Below are positions 6,734-12,274 of a stretch of 13,295 nucleotides of DNA, piece after piece (positions within the stretch are counted from its first letter, which is position 1; each line of letters begins with the position of its first letter). Both the position numbers and the translations under genes were made by a program. The DNA is from CAYYYA01 sp964517065 (GTDB lineage: Bacteria; Patescibacteriota; Patescibacteriia; UBA1558; 2-01-FULL-52-15), in assembly GCA_964517065.1 (NCBI GenBank), contig CAZFBK010000021.1, forward strand, positions 1-13,295. Direction: 5' to 3'. The notes below the pieces were generated by a model that was not told the DNA's origin, made no database searches, and worked only from the letters and a program-made list of their open reading frames with translations.

Positions 6734-6768
6734 CCCGCCCGCCTGCGATGCGCAGCGAGTCGGGCGGG
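6734..6768. repeat. GC-rich 35-bp palindromic element
   Basis: CCCGCCCG (6734-6741) pairs with CGGGCGGG (6761-6768), and inside it CTGCG-ATG-CGCAG (6743-6755) forms a second stem. The element sits in AT-rich word-repeat DNA, and the related sequence near 7687 lacks it, so it looks like an insertion of a REP-like element. Confidence 0.7.
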
Positions 6769-6803
6769 GAACTTAGAGCTTTGAACTTAGAACTTCTTTC
6801 TAT

Positions 6804-6832
6804 TTGACATTCTACCCCTCTTTGACTAGTAT
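6804..6832 (+). promoter_or_regulatory. Promoter of plus-strand structured RNA
   Basis: A perfect TTGACA (6804-6809), a 17-bp spacer and TAGTAT (6827-6832, four of six). The predicted start is about 6838-6840. The twin RNA on the opposite strand has nearly the same boxes and a related upstream sequence. Confidence 0.65.
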
Positions 6833-6837
6833 TGGTG

Positions 6838-7151
6838 ATACTAATTGCACCTTGAAACCTTACCCTTCAGGAAAGAGGACCTTCTGGTCGGACAGGCAAG
6901 CTGATCGAGTAGGCAAGACTGGAGGGTAAGGTCTAATTCAAGACCTCATGCCTTACACTGCTGCTTCGCCACTGGTTTGCATGCAACACGGTGGCCTTCG
7001 CACGACAGGTTTGGCATGAGGCACATCTTTGCTCCTTGGCCCCCCTAAGGAGTGGAGGCGGACGTTTGTTGAGTTGCACGCACGGGGCGTGGATTCCTCA
7101 AATTGTTCGTGAACCCCGGCTGGTCGATGACTGGCTGGGGTTCTTTTTTTT
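6838..7151 (+). ncRNA. Unidentified structured RNA, about 310 nt, plus strand
   Basis: No credible protein frame covers this stretch, yet it has its own promoter, extensive pairing and a strong intrinsic terminator. Helices: 6857-6870 with 6919-6932 (14 bp, one G-U, enclosing hairpin GACC-TTCT-GGTC at 6878-6889); 6944-6952 with 7013-7021 (9 bp perfect, enclosing GCCAC/GTGGC at 6968-6972 and 6991-6995 and the self-complementary TTGCATGCAA at 6977-6986); CTCCTT/AAGGAG at 7032-7037 and 7047-7052; CACGC/GCGTG at 7077-7081 and 7087-7091; then the terminator stem. By eye it lacks the RNase P GAGGAAAGUCC core, the tmRNA tRNA-like ends and tag, and the SRP GGAA loop. A very divergent member of a known class cannot be excluded. 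Promoter distance and terminator argue for a free-standing RNA rather than a riboswitch. Confidence 0.6.
7111..7151 (+). terminator. Strong intrinsic terminator of the plus-strand RNA
   Basis: A 15-bp stem (7111-7125 with 7129-7143), containing three G-U pairs and closing a three-base loop GAT, is followed by eight Ts (7144-7151). Confidence 0.9.
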
Positions 7152-7191
7152 GAGTAGAAAATTGAAAATCGAAATACGAAAGTAGAAATTT

Positions 7192-7513
7192 AAAAAAAAG
7201 CGGATCTCGCACATTCTTACCGGATAAAACCAGAATCACATGGGCCGCGACGCCTTGTAATTTTGGTCTCCGATGAGAAGACAAGATCCGCAGGTGGATG
7301 AGGTGTCTACCGCTAGCCAAAAGGTGGGAAGAAGCTGCCGAGCCCCTTCTTAATGTTGGCTGTGGAGCGATAGACACCCCCAAAGAGAGTACGGAACGCC
7401 TGTGGTCATGAGCCTGACATACCTTTGAGAACCCTCGGCAGGATACACTCAAGCATGGAGGTTTTTGATATAACAGGCGTCCCGTAAACAGGTACAAGCA
7501 CCGAGGTGCTAAT
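7192..7513 (-). ncRNA. Unidentified structured RNA, about 320 nt, minus strand, with kissing loop
   Basis: Read on the minus strand from about 7513, it has a 5' hairpin (7497-7502/7505-7510); helix A, 13 bp (7473-7485/7391-7403, one G-U) capped by a TTGAG/CTCAA hairpin (7425-7429/7448-7452); helix B, 13 bp (7366-7378/7302-7314, one G-U) continuing into AGCCAA/TTGGCT (7315-7320/7356-7361) and AAGAAG/CTTCTT (7329-7334/7346-7351); and a 3' domain closed by GCGGATCT/AGATCCGC (7200-7207/7284-7291). The loop bases 7335-7342 (CTGCCGAG) are perfectly complementary to loop bases 7434-7441 (CTCGGCAG), an 8-bp loop-loop contact. Eight Us (plus-strand A-run 7192-7199) end the transcript. No known class was recognised. 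The absence of a downstream minus-strand gene argues against a cis-regulator. Confidence 0.65.
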
Positions 7514-7519
7514 GGGGAG

Positions 7520-7547
7520 ATAGTACAATATTCAACAAAATTGTCAA
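7520..7547 (-). promoter_or_regulatory. Promoter of minus-strand structured RNA
   Basis: On the minus strand a perfect TTGACA (7542-7547), a 16-bp spacer and TACTAT (7520-7525, four of six). The predicted start lies near 7512-7514, just before the first hairpin of the RNA. Confidence 0.65.
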
Positions 7548-7661
7548 ATTTAAGAAGTTCGAAGTTCTAAGCACTAAGTTCGAAACAATAATTAAATTCA
7601 AAGGTTTTAATTTTTAAAGCAACAATATCATTTGGCATGTTTGTTTGGATGTTATGTTTTG

Positions 7662-7686
7662 AATTTTAAAATTTTGAACTTGTTTA
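7662..7686. repeat. Right copy of the 25-bp direct repeat
   Basis: It matches 6709-6733 at 23 of 25 positions and runs straight on into GAATTTCGAGCTTAGAACTT with no palindrome between. A third, inverted and looser copy lies around 7594-7616. The rest of 7548-7776 is AT-rich, holds more GAACTT/GAGCTTAG words, and shows no gene. Confidence 0.75.
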
Positions 7687-7775
7687 GAATTTCGAGCTTA
7701 GAACTTAGGGTTTATCAACAGATTTGGTTATTGATTATTGAAACTTCCTGAGTTTATGTATGTTTTTTCCTAAAG

Positions 7776-7784
7776 TGCTATAAT
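7776..7784 (+). promoter_or_regulatory. Extended -10 promoter giving a leaderless mRNA
   Basis: TGCTATAAT (7776-7784) is a perfect -10 box with the extended TGn element; no good -35 is visible. The ATG at 7791 begins 6 bp after the -10 box, so transcription would start at or beside the initiation codon. Confidence 0.65.
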
Positions 7785-7790
7785 AAGGTA

Positions 7791-8684
7791 ATGCCCATCA
7801 AGAGCCAACAGGATCGTCAAGTGGACAATGCTTTATTATACGCGCGCAATAAACTGCGCTTGCGTTTGGGTATTGTTATCGGTTTGGTCCTGCTCAGCGC
7901 TTGGTCGATTATTTTCACTGCCAACGGCTATTTCGTCTATTTATCCCGCTACAGCGAATTGTCTCGCTCGATGAAAGATCTCTGGACTGATCAATATAAT
8001 TGGGCTGAGGTACACGCCAAGAATGCACCTCAGGATATTGTCTTGGATCGAGTTTATCTTTTCCCACGTGGTAATAATACCTATGATCTAGCAGTCGAAG
8101 CCTATAACCCTAATCCTCAATGGACAGTAGCAGCGGTTAAATATCAATTTCAGTCAGACGGGCAGAACGTGGCCTCTGGAGAGTCGTCACTCTTACCTGG
8201 TGAGAAGCGTCTGCTGACAGTCTATGGTCAGAAATCAGAATCTTTGCTACAAGTTCCTAATGTGGTCAATCTTTTCGACTACCAATGGCGTAAGTTGACG
8301 ATACATCCCGAGGAGATTTGGCTCTATCCTCAGCCGGCTCAATTCCAAGCGCGTCGGGTAGTGGATAGTGGAGGAGTGCCTTCGGTCGTCCCTGCGCGAG
8401 TCGTCTGGTCAGCGACCAATAATACCGGCAGTAATCTAGCGGTAGTCCGCTGGCAGGTTATCTTGCGGAGCGGTGGATCGGTCGTCTATGTCGGAGAATA
8501 TCAGGCTGACAAAATGGCCTATCGCGAGACGCGTAATTTTAGTCTAGCAGTCACTGATACCATCAGTCGGGTGGATACGGTGGAAGTTCATCCGATTTAT
8601 GATATGTTTAGCAGCAGGAATACCTTTGTGCCGACGAGTGGGACGAATGGAGGAGGGGTTGATTCTGGAAGCGTTAGACCTTAA
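7791..8684 (+). CDS. Membrane-anchored protein with two similar extracytoplasmic beta domains
   Basis: This 297-residue protein has a short basic cytoplasmic start, one membrane segment (about 26-46, LGIVIGLVLLSAWSIIFTANG) and an outer region with two related domains of about 85-100 residues. Each contains a strand reading like V-x-A-x-N-x-N, then an aromatic strand ending in V-x-W/Y-Q, a glycine turn and an E-x-R strand (around 100-150 and 205-255), which looks like a duplicated FxLyD/immunoglobulin-like sandwich. The tail (280-297) is Gly/Ser-rich. The positive charges before the membrane helix place the N-terminus inside. It immediately precedes rodA across a gap, so a role at the cell envelope is plausible, but no specific function can be assigned. 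Ends with TAA three bases before the Ns. Confidence 0.8.
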   Translation: MPIKSQQDRQVDNALLYARNKLRLRLGIVIGLVLLSAWSIIFTANGYFVYLSRYSELSRSMKDLWTDQYNWAEVHAKNAPQDIVLDRVYLFPRGNNTYDLAVEAYNPNPQWTVAAVKYQFQSDGQNVASGESSLLPGEKRLLTVYGQKSESLLQVPNVVNLFDYQWRKLTIHPEEIWLYPQPAQFQARRVVDSGGVPSVVPARVVWSATNNTGSNLAVVRWQVILRSGGSVVYVGEYQADKMAYRETRNFSLAVTDTISRVDTVEVHPIYDMFSSRNTFVPTSGTNGGGVDSGSVRP

Positions 8685-8687
8685 GCT

Positions 8688-8787
8688 NNNNNNNNNNNNN
8701 NNNNNNNNNNNNNNNNNNNNNNNNNNNNNNNNNNNNNNNNNNNNNNNNNNNNNNNNNNNNNNNNNNNNNNNNNNNNNNNNNNNNNNN
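8688..8787. other. Assembly gap of 100 Ns
   Basis: Again exactly 100 Ns, probably nominal. It hides the start of rodA and the junction with the preceding membrane protein gene. Confidence 0.95.
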
Positions 8788-8788
8788 T

Positions 8789-9874
8789 TGGCTAAGAACT
8801 CTTCGCTCCTCCGATTGGCTGCTGACAGCAGCAGTTTTATTTTTGCTTATTTTGGGACTGACCGTTATCTATGGTATTAGTCTTAATGATCCCACGAGCA
8901 ATTTTCAGCTGTTCAAAAAACAGGTTTTATTCGTTGGTATCGGGCTCTTGGGTTTTTTTGTGCTGACGCAGGTTAATTATCGTCTCTGGCAGACCTTGAG
9001 TAAAGTAATTTATGGAATCTTTGTCGTTATTTTGCTTGGAGTTTTGATCTTTGGTACTACTATCCGTGGTACTACCGGTTGGATTCAGGTTGGTGGCTTT
9101 GGTATACAACCGGTGGAGTTTGCCAAGATTTCGGTAATTATTTTTTTGGCACATTATTTTCATAAATTTGGTCGAGAGTTTTTCTTGTGGCGGCATATTA
9201 TCGTCAGCGGTGCTAGTGTGATGTTGATCGTGGGATTGGTTTTGTTGCAACCAGACTTAGGATCGTCAATGGTAATGTTCGCTACCTGGGTACTGATGCT
9301 TCTGATCGGCGGTATCAAAAAATCCCAGCTGGCTATTTTGTTTACCTTATTTGTCATAGTGTCCATTATTAGTTGGTTTTTTGTCTTCAAGCCGTATCAA
9401 AAGGATCGCATCATGACTTTCGTCAATCCGCAGTCCAATCCCCAGAATGAAGGCTATAATGTCAGACAGTCTATTATTGCGGTTGGTTCAGGTCAGCTCT
9501 GGGGACGGGGTTTTGCGCTGGGCTCTCAGAGTCAGCTCCATTTCTTGCCAGAGCCAGAGACGGACTTTATCTTTGCTGTCTTAGCAGAAGAATTTGGTTT
9601 CGTTGGTGTACTGCTTTTGATAGGAGCTTATGCCATGATTTTGTATCGGCTGATACGATTGGCGAATAGGACGAGAGATAATTACGCCGCCTATTTTTGC
9701 CTTGGGCTGGCGGCCATGCTGCTGGTCCAGCTATTCATCAACATTGGCATGAATATGGGCATTGCTCCGGTGACGGGTATTCCCTTGCCGTTTATCAGCG
9801 CTGGTGGAAGCTCAATTATCGCTTTGCTGGCGGCGCTGGGCATGGCGAATAATATGGCTATCGAGAGTAAGTAA
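8789..9874 (+). CDS. rodA: RodA, SEDS-family peptidoglycan glycosyltransferase (5' end in gap)
   Basis: RodA polymerises lipid II into glycan strands during cell elongation, together with a class B PBP. The frame is open from the gap edge. The first visible residues, WLRTLRSSDWLLTAAVLF, are the typical RodA N-terminus, so only a few codons are missing, and a TTG at 8843 is an artefactual start. Hydrophobic segments occur throughout, as expected for a 10-helix protein. GFGIQPVEFAKI, then GYNVRQSIIAVGSG, then the GSQSQL and FLPEPETDFIFAVLAEEFGF blocks identify RodA rather than FtsW. The catalytic Asp lies in ETDFIF, about residue 259 of the visible frame, close to Asp262 of E. coli. GIPLPFISAGGSS near the end is canonical. 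Ends at TAA 9872-9874. Confidence 0.93.
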   Translation, partial: WLRTLRSSDWLLTAAVLFLLILGLTVIYGISLNDPTSNFQLFKKQVLFVGIGLLGFFVLTQVNYRLWQTLSKVIYGIFVVILLGVLIFGTTIRGTTGWIQVGGFGIQPVEFAKISVIIFLAHYFHKFGREFFLWRHIIVSGASVMLIVGLVLLQPDLGSSMVMFATWVLMLLIGGIKKSQLAILFTLFVIVSIISWFFVFKPYQKDRIMTFVNPQSNPQNEGYNVRQSIIAVGSGQLWGRGFALGSQSQLHFLPEPETDFIFAVLAEEFGFVGVLLLIGAYAMILYRLIRLANRTRDNYAAYFCLGLAAMLLVQLFINIGMNMGIAPVTGIPLPFISAGGSSIIALLAALGMANNMAIESK

Positions 9875-9878
9875 GAAC

Positions 9879-9970
9879 GGGGTCAGGGAGTAGGGTCGGG
9901 GTCAGGAAATTACCCTAAAGATAGTTCGGCGCTTACCCGTCCGCTGACCCAGACCCTTGACCCTGACCCT
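9879..9970. repeat. Long imperfect inverted repeat after rodA
   Basis: The arm 9879-9905, rich in GGGTCAGG words, pairs with 9944-9970 at 22 of 27 positions plus one G-U. The 38-base loop shows no gene. No T-run follows, so it may slow or end rodA transcription only weakly; it also resembles the word arrays elsewhere in the window. Confidence 0.6.
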
Positions 9971-10002
9971 AGGTTGACACCTAGCTCAAAACATGATTAA
10001 CT
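9969..10002 (+). promoter_or_regulatory. Candidate rplY promoter with an inverted repeat over the -35 box
   Basis: A perfect TTGACA (9974-9979) is followed after 17 bp by the poor TTAACT (9997-10002), preceded by TGA (possible extended -10). CTAGGT-TGAC-ACCTAG (9969-9984) is a 6-bp inverted repeat laid over the -35 box and could be an operator. Transcription would begin about 30 bp before the rplY ATG. Confidence 0.4.
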
Positions 10003-10038
10003 ACAAGCCACGATTTATCAATAATTTCGAGTAATCTC

Positions 10039-10731
10039 ATGGAATACATCCTGAAAGCTGAAGACCGGACCCTCGGTACTGCCGGTGAATTAAAGGCTTT
10101 GCGCAAAAGTAACAGAGTACCTATCGCTGTCTATGGTAAGGGTATCCCCACCCAACATCTCGTGGTCAATAACCTCGAGTTTAGTCGTGTGATGAAAGCT
10201 GCCGGTGAAAGTAGTTTGATCACTTTGGAAGTACCCGGTAAGCCGGCTATTAACGTTTTATTAAAAGAAGTTCAGCTCCATCCGGTGAAGGATACTATTC
10301 TCCACGGTGACTTGTATCAGATTGATATGAATGTGGAAGTAGAAGCAGAAGTGAAATTAGTCTTCGTCGGTGAAGCTCCAGCGGTCAAAGAAAAAGGCGG
10401 TAACTTGGTTACTTCCATGGATCATTTGAATATCAAATGTTTACCGAAAGATCTGCCTCATGAGATCAGTATTGATCTGTCTAGTCTGGTGGAATTCGGT
10501 GATTCTATCACCGTCGGTTCCTTGACCTTGCCTGCTGGTGTGAAGGTCGAAGATGAGGCAACTGCCACGATCGCTTCTGTGGCTGCGGTCAAAGAAGAGA
10601 AGATTGAAACTACCGCTGCTCCTGAAGTAGTCATCGCTGAAGCTCAGAAACAAGGACCAGAAGCTCCAGTGTCGACTGCCGATGATAAGCAGACAGGTGA
10701 TAAGGGTGGTAAGAAAGAGGAGAAGAAGTAA
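10039..10731 (+). CDS. rplY: Ribosomal protein bL25, Ctc/TL5 long form
   Basis: bL25 binds 5S rRNA in the central protuberance of the large subunit. Residues 1-90 form the 5S-binding domain (RVPIAVYGKG near 26-35, LHPVKDTILHGDLYQID near 80-96). Residues about 97-182 form the TL5/Ctc beta domain (CLPKDLPHEISIDLSSLVEFGDSI region). The last 45-50 residues are an Ala/Glu/Lys-rich, probably disordered tail ending in GGKKEEKK, common in the long form. The 230 residues agree with the Ctc type rather than the 94-residue E. coli form. ATG 10039 gives the expected start. There is no clear Shine-Dalgarno site (only GAG ten bases upstream). Confidence 0.93.
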   Translation: MEYILKAEDRTLGTAGELKALRKSNRVPIAVYGKGIPTQHLVVNNLEFSRVMKAAGESSLITLEVPGKPAINVLLKEVQLHPVKDTILHGDLYQIDMNVEVEAEVKLVFVGEAPAVKEKGGNLVTSMDHLNIKCLPKDLPHEISIDLSSLVEFGDSITVGSLTLPAGVKVEDEATATIASVAAVKEEKIETTAAPEVVIAEAQKQGPEAPVSTADDKQTGDKGGKKEEKK

Positions 10732-10734
10732 TTT

Positions 10735-10764
10735 TAGTTTGGTAGTGTGGTAGATTGGTAATTT
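10735..10764. repeat. Word repeat after rplY
   Basis: TAGTTTGGTAG is followed by the variants TGTGGTAG and ATTGGTAA. The same word TAGTTTGGTAG occurs inside prmC at 11951-11961. An isolated TATAAT (10771-10776) lies just after, without a matching -35 box. Confidence 0.5.
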
Positions 10765-10790
10765 GAATACTATAATTTCCCGTGGTGAAT

Positions 10791-10815
10791 TACCCCTCCT
10801 TACTAAGGAGGGGTA
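10791..10815. repeat. 25-bp perfect hairpin palindrome
   Basis: TACCCCTCCTT (10791-10801) pairs with AAGGAGGGGTA (10805-10815) around the loop ACT. No T-run follows on either strand. Its form, a CCTCCTT/AAGGAGG palindrome followed by GGGGAGGT, resembles dispersed intergenic palindromes seen in many bacteria. Confidence 0.7.
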
Positions 10816-10825
10816 CGGGGAGGTC

Positions 10826-10853
10826 AAGCCGGTGGTGCAAACTGCCGGTTTTT
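10826..10853 (+). terminator. Probable rplY terminator
   Basis: AAGCCGGT (10826-10833) pairs with GCCGGTTT (10844-10851) with two G-U pairs around a ten-base loop, and a run of five Ts spans 10849-10853. Confidence 0.5.
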
Positions 10854-10901
10854 GGTATATTGGGACTATTCATAGTACACTGCGCGATAATCGGTAGGCG
10901 G

Positions 10902-10944
10902 CTTGCTTGCAAGACGCACTGTTCCTCTGCTTGCAGAGAAGTGC
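10902..10944 (+). promoter_or_regulatory. Two adjacent hairpins upstream of the basic small gene
   Basis: CTTGC-TT-GCAAG (10902-10913) is followed by CTCTGC-TT-GCAGAG (10925-10938), the latter enclosed by GCAC/GTGC (10916-10919 and 10941-10944). They share the GCTTGC core. They lie 90-135 bp before the ATG at 11037 and may form a structured leader; no known riboswitch was recognised and no protein frame is credible in 10854-11036. Confidence 0.45.
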
Positions 10945-11036
10945 TCGGCATCAAGAAGATCGAGGCTGACGTTCCGTTGGGTTCACCCGACATTTTTCAG
11001 ACTGAGAGGGATTAGTCACAATCAAAGGAGATTCAC

Positions 11037-11264
11037 ATGTCAGTGAAGTCCGCCAAGAAAAAGCCGAGGGAGATCGGAACAAAGAAGACTCAGAGAAAGA
11101 CTAGAGATAAGTTGAAGGACACCGACGAGCGAATTCCGTTTCATCAGCTGGATGCGGTCAGCATGCGTCAGTTTTTCAGTGAACACGCTGCTCGAGTCCG
11201 ACCGAAAATGGAGGAGCTTACTCCTGGTTTCCGTCCCTCACTGTGGGACAAAAAGAAGAAATGA
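11037..11264 (+). CDS. Highly basic small protein of unknown function
   Basis: This is a 75-residue protein. Residues 1-28 are nearly half Lys/Arg (KKKPREIGTKKTQRKTRDK); residues 36-61 could form an amphipathic helix (HQLDAVSMRQFFSEHAARV), and the end is LWDKKKK. I recognise no domain. The composition suggests nucleic-acid or ribosome binding, as inference only. ATG 11037 is strongly supported by AAAGGAG (11024-11030), six bases upstream, the best ribosome binding site in the window along with that of the gene at 78. Like that gene it stands alone on the plus strand, is short, Lys-rich at its start, and ends near a GC-rich hairpin. Stop is TGA. Confidence 0.65.
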   Translation: MSVKSAKKKPREIGTKKTQRKTRDKLKDTDERIPFHQLDAVSMRQFFSEHAARVRPKMEELTPGFRPSLWDKKKK

Positions 11265-11291
11265 TTCTTCCGAGATCATCGTGAAAACCAA

Positions 11292-11318
11292 CGGCCCGTG
11301 GGAAATTCCTGCGGGCTG
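11292..11318. terminator. Bidirectional hairpin terminator between convergent genes
   Basis: A 12-bp stem with three G-U pairs (11292-11303 with 11307-11318) closes an AAT loop. The plus-strand tail is TTTAAAA; the minus-strand tail is TTGGTTTT. It serves the basic small gene and prmC. Confidence 0.65.
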
Positions 11319-11338
11319 TTTAAAATTGATAAATGTTT

Positions 11339-11393
11339 GCAGGCCTTCCACTAGCTCGCCTCGCTCGCTTGTCGAAGCGGGTTGGGCGCCTGC
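11339..11393. repeat. GC-rich palindromic element overlapping the end of prmC
   Basis: GCAGGC (11339-11344) pairs with GCCTGC (11388-11393), and the centre CGCTT-GTCG-AAGCG (11366-11379) forms an inner hairpin. The element supplies the last 13 codons and the stop of prmC, making the tail QAPNPLRQASEAS, which the family does not normally have. Confidence 0.5.
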
Positions 11394-12274
11394 GAATTAT
11401 TCGTGGTTATTTTAATGATGCGCGTCTTACCACTCAAATCTGGAATATATTCAATACCAGCAGCAGGAAATGCTTGTGTAATATCATCGTCCAGCAGGTG
11501 CTCCTGACTTGGATCGATTTCTAGCAATATTACGCTACTTTTAGTTACAAACGCCGGAAGCTGTTGGAGAAGGTGTTGGTAATAATGTAATCCTTTGGTT
11601 CCGCCATAGAGAGCGAGTTCTGGTTCAGACTGTATAGACGGTTCGTCCATTTGGCTGCTGGTGAGATAGGGGAGGTTAGCAATGACTAGTGAGTAGTGAG
11701 TAGTTGGTAGTGAGTAGGAAGCATCCGAGGTTTGATTTTTATTATTGAGAGAGTCTAACAAATTAGATTGAAGAAAATTCACTTGGGCACCGAGGTTGGA
11801 TGCGTTTTCTTTGGCTATTTCCAATGCTTTGGTAGAAATATCAAGGCCGGTGTAGGTGAATTTATTCTCGGTTTCCAGAGCGATGGAAATAATTAAACAG
11901 CCAGAGCCAGTGCCGATATCGAGGATTGAACCGGTAGTTTTGTAGTTTAGTAGTTTGGTAGCCACATCCACAATGAGCTCGCTGTCGGGGCGGGGGATGA
12001 GCACATCGGGGGTTACTTTGAATGTTCGACCGTAGAAATCTTTTTCGCCAATAATATAGGCGATTGGTTGATGAGATAGCCGTTGTTGCAACGCCTTGTC
12101 AGCTTGAGCTAATTTTTCAGCGGTTAGCTCTGTTTCAGTATGAGTCAGCAGATAGGCTTTATCTTGATGCAAAATAAAACCGAGCAGCAACTCGGCTTCA
12201 TTGGTATCAAATCCTTGAGATTGTAGTTGTGAGGCGGCGTTATTCAGCCACGTCTTCACTGTCAGTGATGCCAT
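11351..12274 (-). CDS. prmC: Release factor glutamine methyltransferase
   Basis: PrmC (HemK) methylates the glutamine of the GGQ motif in release factors, using S-adenosylmethionine. I chose ATG 12274 (307 residues) because MASLTVKTWL aligns with the usual family start; an upstream ATG at 12322 would add 16 odd residues and deepen the overlap. An N-terminal helical substrate-binding domain (1-75), FKVTPDVLIPRPDSE (85-99), the SAM motif ILDIGTGSGCL (117-127) and the acidic GLDIS (143-147) are typical. The catalytic NPPY is NLPY (200-203). The start overlaps the end of prfA by 35 bp. Length exceeds the usual 277-290 because repeat-like sequence encodes parts of 105-114, 186-196 and 295-307. Confidence 0.9.
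   Translation of the reverse strand: MASLTVKTWLNNAASQLQSQGFDTNEAELLLGFILHQDKAYLLTHTETELTAEKLAQADKALQQRLSHQPIAYIIGEKDFYGRTFKVTPDVLIPRPDSELIVDVATKLLNYKTTGSILDIGTGSGCLIISIALETENKFTYTGLDISTKALEIAKENASNLGAQVNFLQSNLLDSLNNKNQTSDASYSLPTTHYSLVIANLPYLTSSQMDEPSIQSEPELALYGGTKGLHYYQHLLQQLPAFVTKSSVILLEIDPSQEHLLDDDITQAFPAAGIEYIPDLSGKTRIIKITTNNSQAPNPLRQASEAS
11687..11718. repeat. Word repeat inside the prmC reading frame
   Basis: The plus strand reads TAGTGAG-TAGTGAG-TAGTTGG-TAGTGAG-TAGG, a 7-bp word repeated four times with one variant. It encodes about residues 186-196 of PrmC (SYSLPTTHYSL), just before NLPY, where the family normally has a short loop. Confidence 0.7.

Noticed and set aside
7111..7130. 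Resemblance of GAACCCCGGCUGGUC to the RNase P segment GAACCCGGCUUAUC
   Set aside because: Here it forms the 5' arm of the terminator hairpin, and the matching GAGGAAAGUCC core is absent from the RNA.
7045..7497. A 150-codon minus-strand open frame across the RNA region
   Set aside because: It runs through two stable terminators and both RNA genes, has a low-complexity, Ser/Arg-rich translation with no family resemblance, and no ribosome binding site.
8843..8845. TTG as the rodA start
   Set aside because: The frame is open further upstream to the gap and encodes conserved RodA N-terminal sequence.
10782..11015. A 77-codon plus-strand frame between rplY and the basic small gene
   Set aside because: It starts inside the palindrome, reads through a terminator and hairpins, and its translation resembles no protein.
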